Shown: one piece after another, positions 1-5,710 of the stretch
Layout: the number at the start of each line of letters is the position of its first letter
Position numbering within the stretch: the first letter of the stretch is position 1
Origin: Gammaproteobacteria bacterium
GTDB lineage: Bacteria > Pseudomonadota > Gammaproteobacteria > PS1 > Pseudothioglobaceae
DNA: 6,155 nt
Reading direction: 5' to 3'
Assembly: GCA_015658965.1 (NCBI GenBank)
Contig: DQNX01000117.1
Location: 1-6,155 of the forward strand
Made by a program: the position numbers and the translations under genes
The notes under the pieces: model-generated
The model's database searches: none
What the model saw: only the letters and a program-made list of their open reading frames with translations
What the model was told of the DNA's origin: nothing

Positions 1-359
1 CGACAACCGTTATGAGGGATTGGCGTTACATCTGTGATTGATTGAATTTTTAAACCTTGTGCATTAAGACCACGAATCGCAGAATCTCTACCAGGGCCAG
101 GACCCTTAACGCGGACATCTACATTTTTCATGCCGAATGCTAAAGCTTTTTCACCACAACTGCCCGCAGCGACTTGTGCGGCAAATGGGGTTGATTTTCT
201 AGAGCCTCTGAAACCAGAACCACCTGAAGTTGCCCAACAAACTGCGTTGCCGTGACGATCAGTGATCATAACGATGGTATTGTTAAATGTTGCGTGAATA
301 TGCGCAATACCGTCTGTAACGACTTTTTTTACTTTTTTCTTTACGGGTGCTTTAGCCAT
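1..359 (-). CDS. rpsK: 30S ribosomal protein S11, 3' end cut by the window edge
   Basis: S11 sits on the platform of the 30S subunit, near the 3' end of 16S rRNA and the mRNA exit/E-site region. I translated 119 complete codons from the ATG at 359. The protein starts MAKAPVKKKVKK, then VTDGIAHIHATFNNTIV, and later carries the S11 hallmarks ATSGGSGFRGSRKSTPFAAQ, VKGPGPGRDSAIRGL and, at the end, ITDVTPIPHNGC. E. coli S11 has about 129 residues, so only some ten C-terminal residues (the basic tail) lie outside the window. The start is supported by AGGTAA a few bases upstream and by the family N-terminus. It follows rpsM after 15 bases and is the second gene of the alpha operon. The N-terminal tail is lysine-rich where E. 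coli has arginines. Identification is secure. Confidence 0.97.
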   Translation of the reverse strand, partial: MAKAPVKKKVKKVVTDGIAHIHATFNNTIVMITDRHGNAVCWATSGGSGFRGSRKSTPFAAQVAAGSCGEKALAFGMKNVDVRVKGPGPGRDSAIRGLNAQGLKIQSITDVTPIPHNGC

Positions 360-374
360 GATATTTACCTATGA

Positions 375-728
375 TTATTTAATTAAACGACGAGGACCCT
401 TACGAGTTCTAGCATTTGTTTTGGTTCTTTGGCCGCGAAGTGGTAAGCCTTTTCTGTGACGAATTCCACGGTAACAACCTAAATCTTTTAGGCGTTTAAT
501 GTCCATCGCTACTTGACGACGAAGATCGCCCTCAACTTCAAACTTAGCCACTGCGCCACGAATTGATTCTAGCTGATCTTCAGCCAAATCGATTACCTTG
601 GTGCTTGGGTCTATTTTGAGCTCTGCACAAATCGCTTTCGCTCTAGTATCGCCAATGCCGAAAATTGATTGTAAGCCAATTACAATGTGTTTATGTGTTG
701 GAACGTTTATTCCCGCTATTCTAGCCAT
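375..728 (-). CDS. rpsM: 30S ribosomal protein S13
   Basis: S13 lies in the head of the 30S subunit. It forms intersubunit bridges with 23S rRNA and L5, and its basic C-terminal tail reaches the P-site tRNA. The product has 117 residues (E. coli 118). It starts MARIAGINVPTHKH and contains the GIGDTRAKAI helix-turn region near residues 24-33, EGDLRRQVAMDIKRL in the middle, and the signature GCYRGIRHRKGLPLRGQRTK followed by TNARTRKGPRR near the C-terminus. The ATG is preceded by AAGGA (741-737) with an 8-base spacer. It is the first gene of the alpha operon, served by the promoter at 821-849. In E. coli the leader of this gene is the target of S4 repression; here a hairpin at 764-797 lies in the equivalent leader. 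Confidence 0.98.
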   Translation of the reverse strand: MARIAGINVPTHKHIVIGLQSIFGIGDTRAKAICAELKIDPSTKVIDLAEDQLESIRGAVAKFEVEGDLRRQVAMDIKRLKDLGCYRGIRHRKGLPLRGQRTKTNARTRKGPRRLIK

Positions 729-763
729 TTATATTTTCCTTATATCCTACTTTTTAGTCTAAA

Positions 764-797
764 TTTGTGTCTTTTCTTCTTTAAAAAAAGTCACAAA
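764..797 (-). promoter_or_regulatory. Hairpin in the rpsM leader, candidate regulatory structure
   Basis: In the minus-strand transcript TTTGTG (797-792) pairs with CACAAA (769-764). After one A.A mismatch (791/770), CTTTTTTT (790-783) pairs with AAGAAAAG (778-771) through one G.U pair. The loop is AAAG (782-779). That gives 14 pairs with one mismatch. No U-tract follows, so it does not look like an intrinsic terminator. It lies about 22 bases upstream of the rpsM Shine-Dalgarno. It could be part of an S4-responsive leader, a stability element, or an AT-rich coincidence. Confidence 0.55.
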
Positions 798-820
798 AAT
801 TAAAATTCGAAAAACCAGCA

Positions 821-849
821 ATTATACGTTGCGAGTCCTTCGATGTCAA
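821..849 (-). promoter_or_regulatory. Sigma70 promoter with exact consensus hexamers (alpha operon)
   Basis: On the minus strand the -35 box TTGACA occupies 849-844 and the -10 box TATAAT occupies 826-821, separated by exactly 17 bases. All twelve hexamer positions and the spacer match the sigma70 consensus. Transcription should begin near 815-814, giving an rpsM leader of about 85 bases. The -35 box lies 7 bases beyond the rpmJ stop codon. The stretch after the -10 box reads TGCTGG, a moderately G-rich discriminator. This is where the alpha operon promoter is expected; the assignment rests on sequence and position only. Confidence 0.9.
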
Positions 850-856
850 TTCTCAA

Positions 857-970
857 TTAACCTTGTCTTTGCTTATGACGAGGTTCTTTACAAATTACAC
901 GCACCACACCGTGACGCTTAATAATTTTACAATTGATACAAATCTTTTTAACCGATGCTCTTACTTTCAT
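857..970 (-). CDS. rpmJ: 50S ribosomal protein L36
   Basis: L36 is the smallest 50S protein and binds 23S rRNA near the base of the L7/L12 stalk. I translated a 37-residue product that starts MKVRASVKKICINCKIIKRH and ends in KEPRHKQRQG. A zinc-ribbon set is visible: Cys11, Cys14, Cys27 and His32 (C-x2-C, then C-x4-H). This is the zinc-binding form. It is one residue shorter than E. coli L36, which has an extra residue before the final histidine ligand. The ATG at 970 follows AAGGTAAG after a short spacer, 12 bases beyond the secY stop. It is the last gene of the spc operon. The alpha operon promoter begins 7 bases after its stop. Confidence 0.97.
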   Translation of the reverse strand: MKVRASVKKICINCKIIKRHGVVRVICKEPRHKQRQG

Positions 971-982
971 AATACTTACCTT

Positions 983-2281
983 CTAGTTTAAACCTGATTT
1001 TTTCATTAATGACTCATACTGATTAGACATTAGATGAGACTGTGCTTGTGAAATAAAATCCATCACCACGACGACGATGATTAACAAACTGGTACCGCCA
1101 AAGTAAAATGGCACGTTCCAATATAAAATTAAAAATTCTGGCAATAAACACACAGCCGTAATATAAACTGCGCCTGTTGCTGTTAAACGCGACATAACTG
1201 AATCAATGTAATCAGCGGAATGCTGGCCTGGGCGAATACCCGGAATAAAGCCACCTGATTTACGTAGATTATCTGCCGTGTCTTTTGAATCAAAGGTTAA
1301 TGCGGTGTAGAAGAACGTGAAGAACACAATCGCCAGTCCATAAAATAGAACGTATAAAGGCTGTCCGGGAGAAATGCTTGCAGTTAGATCGGCCAACCAA
1401 CCCATGCCTTCTGACTGTGAAAACCAACCACCTAAAGTGGCCGGGAATAAAATAATTGACGAAGCAAAAATTGGGGGAATCACACCCGCCATATTGATCT
1501 TTAGTGGTAAGTATGAACTTTGACCACCAACCATCTTACGGCCTTGTTGGCGCTTGGCATAGTTAACGGTAATACGGCGTTGACCACGTTCCATAAACAC
1601 CACAAACGCAGTTACTAATAGGGTCATGGCCAATAAAATTACCACCAAGATTAAGGCCAATTCTCCGGTTGATACCAACGACAAAGTCGAACCCATTGCT
1701 GAAGGCAAACCAGAAACAATACCCGCAAAGATAATCATTGAGATACCGTTGCCAATGCCTTTTTCTGTAATTTGCTCACCCAGCCACATTAGAAATAAAG
1801 TACCTGTGGTTAAAGTAATCACGGTTACCAAACTAAATGTAAATCCACCTTGGGTAACTAATGCAACGCCGCCAGCGCTTTGTGTTTGTAAGGCAATTGA
1901 AATACCGTAAGACTGGAATACCGCTAAAACAACTGTTCCCATACGGGTGTACTGTGTGATTTTACGCTTGCCCGTTTCGCCTTCTTTTTTAAGTTGTTCA
2001 AGTCTTGGCACTGCTGACGTCATCAAGGTAATAATAATCGATGCCGAAATGTAAGGCATAATACCTAGCGTAAAGATTGATAGGCGCTCTAGAGCACCAC
2101 CCGAAAACATATTAAACATATCTAAAATCGTACCTTGCTGATCTTGCACCAATGAAGCCAGTGCATCCGGCGAGATAAACGGAATGGTGATATGCGTGCC
2201 CAGTCTAAAAATGACTAACGCACCCAATAAAAAGAGGATGCGTCTCGATAAATCTTGTGAAAGGCCTAAAGGTTGACTCAT
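983..2281 (-). CDS. secY: Protein translocase channel subunit SecY
   Basis: SecY is the inner-membrane pore of the SecYEG translocase. It passes unfolded proteins driven by SecA and inserts membrane proteins from ribosomes. The product has 432 residues (E. coli 443). Approximate membrane segments are 15-35, 70-90, 117-137, 148-168, 178-198, 209-231, 268-288, 309-333, 370-391 and 396-414, the family's ten. Hallmarks include the plug region FNMFSGGALERLSIF (56-70), LGIMPYISASIII (72-84), LGEQITEKGIGNGISMIIF (167-185), the cytosolic loop RGQRRITVNYAKRQQGR (232-248), GIRPG (348-352) with the SecA-critical arginine at 350, and VPFYFGGTSLLI. The N-terminus is about 11 residues shorter than in E. 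coli and the C-terminal basic tail is a few residues shorter. The start lies 4 bases after the rplO stop, so translation is probably coupled. The stop is TAG. Confidence 0.98.
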   Translation of the reverse strand: MSQPLGLSQDLSRRILFLLGALVIFRLGTHITIPFISPDALASLVQDQQGTILDMFNMFSGGALERLSIFTLGIMPYISASIIITLMTSAVPRLEQLKKEGETGKRKITQYTRMGTVVLAVFQSYGISIALQTQSAGGVALVTQGGFTFSLVTVITLTTGTLFLMWLGEQITEKGIGNGISMIIFAGIVSGLPSAMGSTLSLVSTGELALILVVILLAMTLLVTAFVVFMERGQRRITVNYAKRQQGRKMVGGQSSYLPLKINMAGVIPPIFASSIILFPATLGGWFSQSEGMGWLADLTASISPGQPLYVLFYGLAIVFFTFFYTALTFDSKDTADNLRKSGGFIPGIRPGQHSADYIDSVMSRLTATGAVYITAVCLLPEFLILYWNVPFYFGGTSLLIIVVVVMDFISQAQSHLMSNQYESLMKKSGLN

Positions 2282-2285
2282 AAGG

Positions 2286-2729
2286 TTACTCGCTCACTGA
2301 GCCTTTAGCCGCTTCAATGGCCGCTTTTGCGCCTTTGGTTGCTTTGATGCCTGTCAATGTAACGGCTCTGGTAATTTCACCAGAAAGCATAACTTTGACG
2401 CGCTTAATATTTTTTGTCACTAGGTTGTGTGCTTTTAGTACGTCAACCGTAATATCAGTTTCTTCCAGTTTGTCAATCTCAGACAAAGTTACTTGTGAAG
2501 TAATGATCGATACCCTTGACGAGAAACCAACTTTTGGAAGACGGCGTTGTAATGGCATTTGACCACCTTCAAATCCAACTTTAGTAGAACCACCTGAACG
2601 AGATTTCTGACCCTTGTGACCACGGCCACAAGTTTTACCAAAACCACTACCGATTCCACGGCCAACGCGTTTTCTAGATTGCTTTTCACCCTCAGCAGGT
2701 GACAATGTATTTAATTGCATAGTACTCAT
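2286..2729 (-). CDS. rplO: 50S ribosomal protein L15
   Basis: L15 is a 50S assembly protein with a long basic N-terminal extension threading into 23S rRNA. The product has 147 residues (E. coli 144). The body starts QLNTLSPAEG, followed by the glycine- and arginine-rich run VGRGIGSGFGKTCGRGHKGQ (22-41), KSRSGG, VGFEGGQMPLQRRLPKVGF (51-69) and the C-terminal ATKGAKAAIEAAKG. Two in-frame ATGs compete: Met1 at 2729 and Met4 at 2720. The second matches the usual family N-terminus. The first is preferred because AGAGGA (2744-2739) lies 9 bases upstream of it but 18 from the other. The gene follows rpmD after 5 bases and precedes secY by 4. Confidence 0.97.
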   Translation of the reverse strand: MSTMQLNTLSPAEGEKQSRKRVGRGIGSGFGKTCGRGHKGQKSRSGGSTKVGFEGGQMPLQRRLPKVGFSSRVSIITSQVTLSEIDKLEETDITVDVLKAHNLVTKNIKRVKVMLSGEITRAVTLTGIKATKGAKAAIEAAKGSVSE

Positions 2730-2734
2730 AATTC

Positions 2735-2971
2735 TTAATCCTCTACCTTAAGTAGGTAAGATATTTTGTTAATCATGCCTCTAATTTCAGGCGTGTCAAT
2801 TAGCTCTACTGTATGGTTAATACGTTTTAAACCAAGACCCGTTACTGTGGCACGGTGTGATGGCAAGCGACCGTAAAAACTCTTTATTAAAGTAACACTA
2901 ACTGTATTCTTTTTAGTAACTGGTTTTTTTGTGGCTGTTGCTTTTTTAACTACTTTCTTTTCTTCAGCCAT
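2735..2971 (-). CDS. rpmD: 50S ribosomal protein L30 with a lysine-rich N-terminal extension
   Basis: L30 is a small 50S protein that binds 23S rRNA. The product has 78 residues, whereas E. coli L30 has 59. Residues from about 22 onward match the family: VTLIKSFYGRLPSHRATVTG, LGLKRINHTVELIDTPEIRG and the ending MINKISYLLKVED. Residues 1-21 are additional, with eight lysines (5, 6, 9, 10, 15, 16, 20, 21) mixed with Ala, Thr and Val. No ATG, GTG or TTG lies in frame between Met1 and the conserved domain, so the extension cannot be removed by choosing a later standard start. The ATG overlaps the rpsE stop by one base (TAATG), indicating coupled translation. The extension is probably disordered and may contact rRNA; that role is inferred. 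Confidence 0.95.
   Translation of the reverse strand: MAEEKKVVKKATATKKPVTKKNTVSVTLIKSFYGRLPSHRATVTGLGLKRINHTVELIDTPEIRGMINKISYLLKVED
2739..2744 (-). promoter_or_regulatory. Ribosome binding site that selects the rplO start
   Basis: AGAGGA on the minus strand lies inside the last codons of rpmD, 9 bases before the ATG at 2729 and 18 bases before the alternative ATG at 2720. The spacing favours the upstream start, which adds three residues (MST) compared with the common L15 N-terminus. Confidence 0.6.
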
Positions 2972-3486
2972 TATGCTTCCCCAGTAATTTGCTCAACAGT
3001 CTTACCACGCTTAGCAGCGACTGACTGTGGAGATGACATTGATGTTAAACCTTCAACCGTTGCACGAACCACACTAATAGGGTTGCGTGTACCATTACAT
3101 TTAGCCAAGATATCATGTACACCGACAGCTTCAAGCACACTACGCATTGGACCACCAGCAATAACACCGGTACCTTCTGATGCAGGTTGCATATAAACTT
3201 TAGCCGCACCAACATGTGATGTAATCGGATAATGCAATGTGCCATTAACTAACGGCACTGACTTCATTGCTTTTTTAGCTTTGTCCATGGCTTTTTGAAT
3301 TGCCGCAGGCACTTCACGGGCTTTACCCGTACCATAACCAACTTTACCATTGCCATCGCCAACCACAACCAGTGCTGAGAAGCCAAAGATACGACCACCT
3401 TTAACTACTTTGACAACACGACGAATATTAACTAATTTTTCAATGTAGTCGCTATCGTTATTATTATTTTTCTTATATTCAGCCAT
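2971..3486 (-). CDS. rpsE: 30S ribosomal protein S5
   Basis: S5 lies on the back of the 30S subunit near the mRNA entry, contributes to decoding accuracy, and borders the spectinomycin site. The product has 171 residues (E. coli 167). The N-terminal RNA-binding domain carries the family signature KGGRIFGFSALVVVGDGNGK (29-48), then VGYGTGKAREVPAAIQKAM. The C-terminal domain shows YMQPASEGTGVIAGGPMRSV, NPISVVRATVEGL and AAKRGKTVEQITG. The first residues include an asparagine run (7-10), unlike the E. coli N-terminus. In the spectinomycin loop, RVVKVVKGG replaces E. coli RVSKTVKGG, so Val25 stands where E. coli has Ser. The ATG follows an AGGCG motif at about 8 bases. The stop overlaps the rpmD start. 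Confidence 0.98.
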   Translation of the reverse strand: MAEYKKNNNNDSDYIEKLVNIRRVVKVVKGGRIFGFSALVVVGDGNGKVGYGTGKAREVPAAIQKAMDKAKKAMKSVPLVNGTLHYPITSHVGAAKVYMQPASEGTGVIAGGPMRSVLEAVGVHDILAKCNGTRNPISVVRATVEGLTSMSSPQSVAAKRGKTVEQITGEA

Positions 3487-3512
3487 TATTTACGCCTATT
3501 TTTATAATTTTT

Positions 3513-3860
3513 TTAAAAGTCTAAACCACCATCTCTCGCTGCATCGGCTAACGCCTTTACACGACCATGGTACTTAAAGCCAGAACGGTCAAAAGCCACT
3601 TTGGTTACTTTTGCTTTAATTGCGGCTTTGGCAATTTCTGCACCCACTATGGCTGCAGCATCTTTATTGCCACCACTCTTAACTTTAACCGTTAATGTAG
3701 AGGCTGCTGCTAGCGTCTTAGTGCCGCAACTGCTAATGATCTGAGCATAGATATGCTGTGATGTTTTGTGTACCGACAAACGTTCAGTGCCTTTTTCAGC
3801 ATGTTTAGCTCTAAATTTTGTTGCTCTTCTTAAGCGGGCTTGTTTTTTAGACAGTTTCAT
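3513..3860 (-). CDS. rplR: 50S ribosomal protein L18
   Basis: L18 binds 5S rRNA together with L5 and anchors it in the central protuberance of the 50S subunit. The product has 115 residues (E. coli 117). It starts MKLSKKQARLRRATKFRAK, a basic RNA-binding tail, followed by LSVHKTSQHIYAQII, GNKDAAAIVGAEIAKAA, and the highly conserved VAFDRSGFKYHGRVKALADA with AARDGGLDF at the end. The ATG follows AAAGG at 9 bases, in a 26-base gap after rplF. Nothing unusual was seen. Confidence 0.98.
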   Translation of the reverse strand: MKLSKKQARLRRATKFRAKHAEKGTERLSVHKTSQHIYAQIISSCGTKTLAAASTLTVKVKSGGNKDAAAIVGAEIAKAAIKAKVTKVAFDRSGFKYHGRVKALADAARDGGLDF

Positions 3861-3886
3861 TTCTTAATACCTTTTTTTAGTCTTGT

Positions 3887-4432
3887 TTATTTCTTCTTAG
3901 CTTCTTTGCGAACCACATATTCGTCCACATAACGAACACCTTTACCTTTGTAAGGCTCTGGTGGACGATAAGCTCTAATTTCAGCGGCTGCTTGACCTAC
4001 TTTTTGCTTGTCCATACCACTAATAACAATTTCTGTTTGTGAAGGTGTTACAGCAGTAATGCCTTCTGGCAACTCGTACTTAACTGGGTGTGAAAAACCT
4101 AGGGTTAAATCTAGGACTTTACCCATTGCTTTAGCGCGGTAACCAACGCCAATTAATGATAATTTCTTTTCCCATCCTTCAGAAACGCCTTTAATTAAGT
4201 TGGCTGTATTGGCTCTTGCAGTACCTGCTTGTGCCCATGCCCTCTTTACGTCCTTCTTATCGACTTTAGTAATATCAAATGTTAAAACATTTTCTGCAGA
4301 GCCAACAACGACTAATGAATTAATTTCCATCTGCATTTGGCCTAATTTACCTTTAGCCGTCATTGTAGAATCGTTTATTGATACTTCAACGCCAGCTGGA
4401 ATTGTGATGGGTGCTTTTGCAACTCTAGACAT
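3887..4432 (-). CDS. rplF: 50S ribosomal protein L6
   Basis: L6 binds helix 97 and the sarcin-ricin region of 23S rRNA near the factor-binding site. The product has 181 residues (E. coli 177) and shows the two repeated L6 domains. The start is MSRVAKAPITIPAGVEV. The second domain opens around KLSLIGVGYRAKAMGK and ends with the signature IRAYRPPEPYKGKGVRY (152-168), followed by a basic tail ending KEAKKK. The ATG at 4432 has GGAG (4443-4440) 7 bases upstream, 14 bases after the rpsH stop. Nothing unusual was seen. Confidence 0.98.
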   Translation of the reverse strand: MSRVAKAPITIPAGVEVSINDSTMTAKGKLGQMQMEINSLVVVGSAENVLTFDITKVDKKDVKRAWAQAGTARANTANLIKGVSEGWEKKLSLIGVGYRAKAMGKVLDLTLGFSHPVKYELPEGITAVTPSQTEIVISGMDKQKVGQAAAEIRAYRPPEPYKGKGVRYVDEYVVRKEAKKK

Positions 4433-4446
4433 CTTATAACTCCAAT

Positions 4447-4842
4447 TTAAGAAATGCTACACAAAACTTCACCGCCAACATTTTGGGCGGTTGCATTTTG
4501 TCCAGTCATCACACCTTTAGGTGTAGAAACAATCACGATGCCTAAGCCGTTCATCACGCTTGGCATTTCAGTGCTCTTTACATACACACGTAAACTTGGC
4601 TTTGAAATTCTCTCTAAAGAATCAATAACCGACTTATCGTCGTAGTACTTTAATTTGATCGTAATAGTTTTAGTGGCAGCTTCACCTGCAACGTTAAATG
4701 ATTCGATATAACCTTCTTGCTGCATCACGCTAGCGATGGCAGATTTTAAACTTGATGCTGGGATGTTAACTTCTTTTTTATCAACCATGCACGCATTACG
4801 AATGCGCGTTAACATGTCAGCTACTGGATCAGACATACTCAT
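4447..4842 (-). CDS. rpsH: 30S ribosomal protein S8
   Basis: S8 is a primary 16S rRNA-binding protein needed for 30S central-domain assembly. In E. coli it also represses the spc operon by binding its mRNA near rplE. The product has 131 residues (E. coli 130). It starts MSMSDPVADMLTRIRNAC, has ISKPSLRVYVK in the middle, and ends with GLGIVIVSTPKGVMT, then NVGGEVLCSIS. Residues 114-121 read GQNATAQN, where E. coli has basic residues (DRAARQAG) and many homologues have DREAR. The ATG follows AGGAGA (4856-4851) at 8 bases, and that ribosome binding site overlaps the TAG stop of rpsN. Confidence 0.97.
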   Translation of the reverse strand: MSMSDPVADMLTRIRNACMVDKKEVNIPASSLKSAIASVMQQEGYIESFNVAGEAATKTITIKLKYYDDKSVIDSLERISKPSLRVYVKSTEMPSVMNGLGIVIVSTPKGVMTGQNATAQNVGGEVLCSIS

Positions 4843-4850
4843 ATTATTTT

Positions 4851-4857
4851 TCTCCTA
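4851..4857 (-). promoter_or_regulatory. Strong rpsH ribosome binding site fused to the rpsN stop codon
   Basis: On the minus strand TAGGAGA carries both the rpsN stop TAG (4857-4855) and the Shine-Dalgarno AGGAGA (4856-4851), 8 bases before the rpsH ATG. A ribosome terminating on rpsN covers the rpsH initiation site, which suggests coupled translation. Confidence 0.75.
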
Positions 4858-5160
4858 CCAACTTGCTTTAGATAAACCTGGCACTTCACCATTCATGGTG
4901 CGCTCTCTCAATTTTGTTCTCGCCAAGCCGAACTTGCGATAAACACCATGTGGACGACCAGTCAAACCACAACGGCTACGTTGGCGGGTTGGTGATGCAT
5001 CACGTGGAAGTGCCTGCAACTTTATCGTTGCCTGGAAGCGCTCTTCATCTGAAGAGTGCACACTTTTAATAATTTTCTTTAACTCTAAGCGCTTAACTTT
5101 GTATTTTTCAACAATTTTAGTGCGCTTAATGTCTCTATTTATCATAGACTTTTTAGCCAT
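4855..5160 (-). CDS. rpsN: 30S ribosomal protein S14, zinc-free long form
   Basis: S14 lies in the head of the 30S subunit near the A site and is added late in assembly. The product has 101 residues, the same as E. coli. It starts MAKKSMINRDIKRTKIVEKY, has a lysine-rich helix, then LPRDASPTRQRSRCGLTGRP, HGVYRKFGLARTKLRERTMN and the end GEVPGLSKASW. The C-x2-C zinc pairs of the short S14 type are absent; a single Cys remains. The start overlaps the end of rplE by 8 bases (ATGGCTAA read in two frames), so translation is probably coupled. The stop is TAG. Confidence 0.98.
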   Translation of the reverse strand: MAKKSMINRDIKRTKIVEKYKVKRLELKKIIKSVHSSDEERFQATIKLQALPRDASPTRQRSRCGLTGRPHGVYRKFGLARTKLRERTMNGEVPGLSKASW

Positions 5161-5704
5161 TTTCCTGTCCTTTAAATGGGAATTTAAACATTGCTAATAG
5201 TTTCTTAGCGTCTTCATCGCAAGCAGCAGAAGTGGTGATAGCAATATCCATACCACGCGTTCTGGTTACTTTTTCAAAATCAATTTCAGGGAATACAATT
5301 TGTTCTGTTATGCCCATATTGTAGTTACCGCGCCCATCAAATGAAGTCGGCTTTAAACCACGGAAGTCACGGATACGTGGAATCGCAATATTAACTAAGC
5401 GATCAAGGAATTCGTACATTTTTTCCTTGCGTAGTGTTACTTTACAACCAATTGGGTTCCCTTCTCGTAATTTAAAACTTGCCACCGATTTACGGGCATT
5501 ACAAGTCATTGGCTTTTGGCCAGAAATGAGACTCATTTCTTCCAAAGCACTTTGTAAAATTTTCTTATCACCTAATGCACTACCCAGACCCATGTTAATG
5601 GTAATCTTCTCGATTTTTGGAACCTGCATTGGGTTCGTTAATCCTAACTCTTTTTGTAGTGCTGGGAGTATTTCTTTTTTGTATTGTTCTTGTAATCTAG
5701 ACAC
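5153..5704 (-). CDS. rplE: 50S ribosomal protein L5, GTG start
   Basis: L5 binds 5S rRNA in the central protuberance and forms a bridge to S13 in the 30S head. The product has 183 residues (E. coli 179). Family features are MQVPKIEKITINMGLGSA near the N-terminus, CNARKSVASFKLREGNPIGC, VTLRKEKMYEFLDRLVNIAI, PRIRDFRGL, and GNYNMGITEQIVFPEIDF. The start codon is GTG (5704-5702), supported by AAGGA 8 bases upstream and by alignment of SRLQEQYKKEILPAL with the E. coli N-terminus. The next in-frame ATG lies inside the conserved domain. The end, GQENG, runs about four residues past the usual terminus, and its last codons overlap the start of rpsN. Confidence 0.97.
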   Translation of the reverse strand: MSRLQEQYKKEILPALQKELGLTNPMQVPKIEKITINMGLGSALGDKKILQSALEEMSLISGQKPMTCNARKSVASFKLREGNPIGCKVTLRKEKMYEFLDRLVNIAIPRIRDFRGLKPTSFDGRGNYNMGITEQIVFPEIDFEKVTRTRGMDIAITTSAACDEDAKKLLAMFKFPFKGQENG

Positions 5705-5710
5705 GGTTTA

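Larger units (their letters stand above)
729..856 (-). promoter_or_regulatory. Alpha operon promoter and leader region between rpmJ and rpsM
   Basis: This 128-base gap is the longest non-coding stretch in the window. Reading along the minus strand from rpmJ it holds, in order: an exact-consensus sigma70 promoter, an AT-rich leader with a 14-pair hairpin, and the rpsM ribosome binding site. No open frame of note is present. The predicted untranslated leader is about 85 bases. In E. coli the corresponding leader folds into a nested pseudoknot that binds S4. I looked for loop bases complementary to the first rpsM codons, as in that pseudoknot, and did not find a convincing match, so S4 control is only inferred from position. 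Confidence 0.75.

Noticed and set aside
764..797. Intrinsic terminator for the spc operon
   Set aside because: The stem is strong, but no U-tract follows on the transcript, and the structure lies downstream of the alpha promoter.
846..858. Direct repeat AATTGA (858-853 and 851-846) at the -35 box
   Set aside because: Two copies of a six-base AT-rich word, one overlapping the rpmJ stop and one the -35 box, are easily explained by chance; no operator can be claimed.
1626..1910. Plus-strand open frame opposite secY
   Set aside because: It lies fully inside secY on the other strand, shows no recognisable domain, and its composition is what the antisense of a membrane protein gene would give.
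2489..2689. Second minus-strand frame within rplO
   Set aside because: It is an alternative frame of the L15 gene with low-complexity valine and leucine content and no homology I recognise.
2924..2947. Runs of T (A on the coding strand) in rpmD as a possible frameshift site
   Set aside because: Runs of seven and six A occur in lysine codons, but the frame is intact and no useful product is encoded in the shifted frames.
3487..3512. Possible -10 box (TATAAA) between rplR and rpsE
   Set aside because: It is an AT-rich 26-base gap with no -35 box at suitable spacing, inside a continuous operon.
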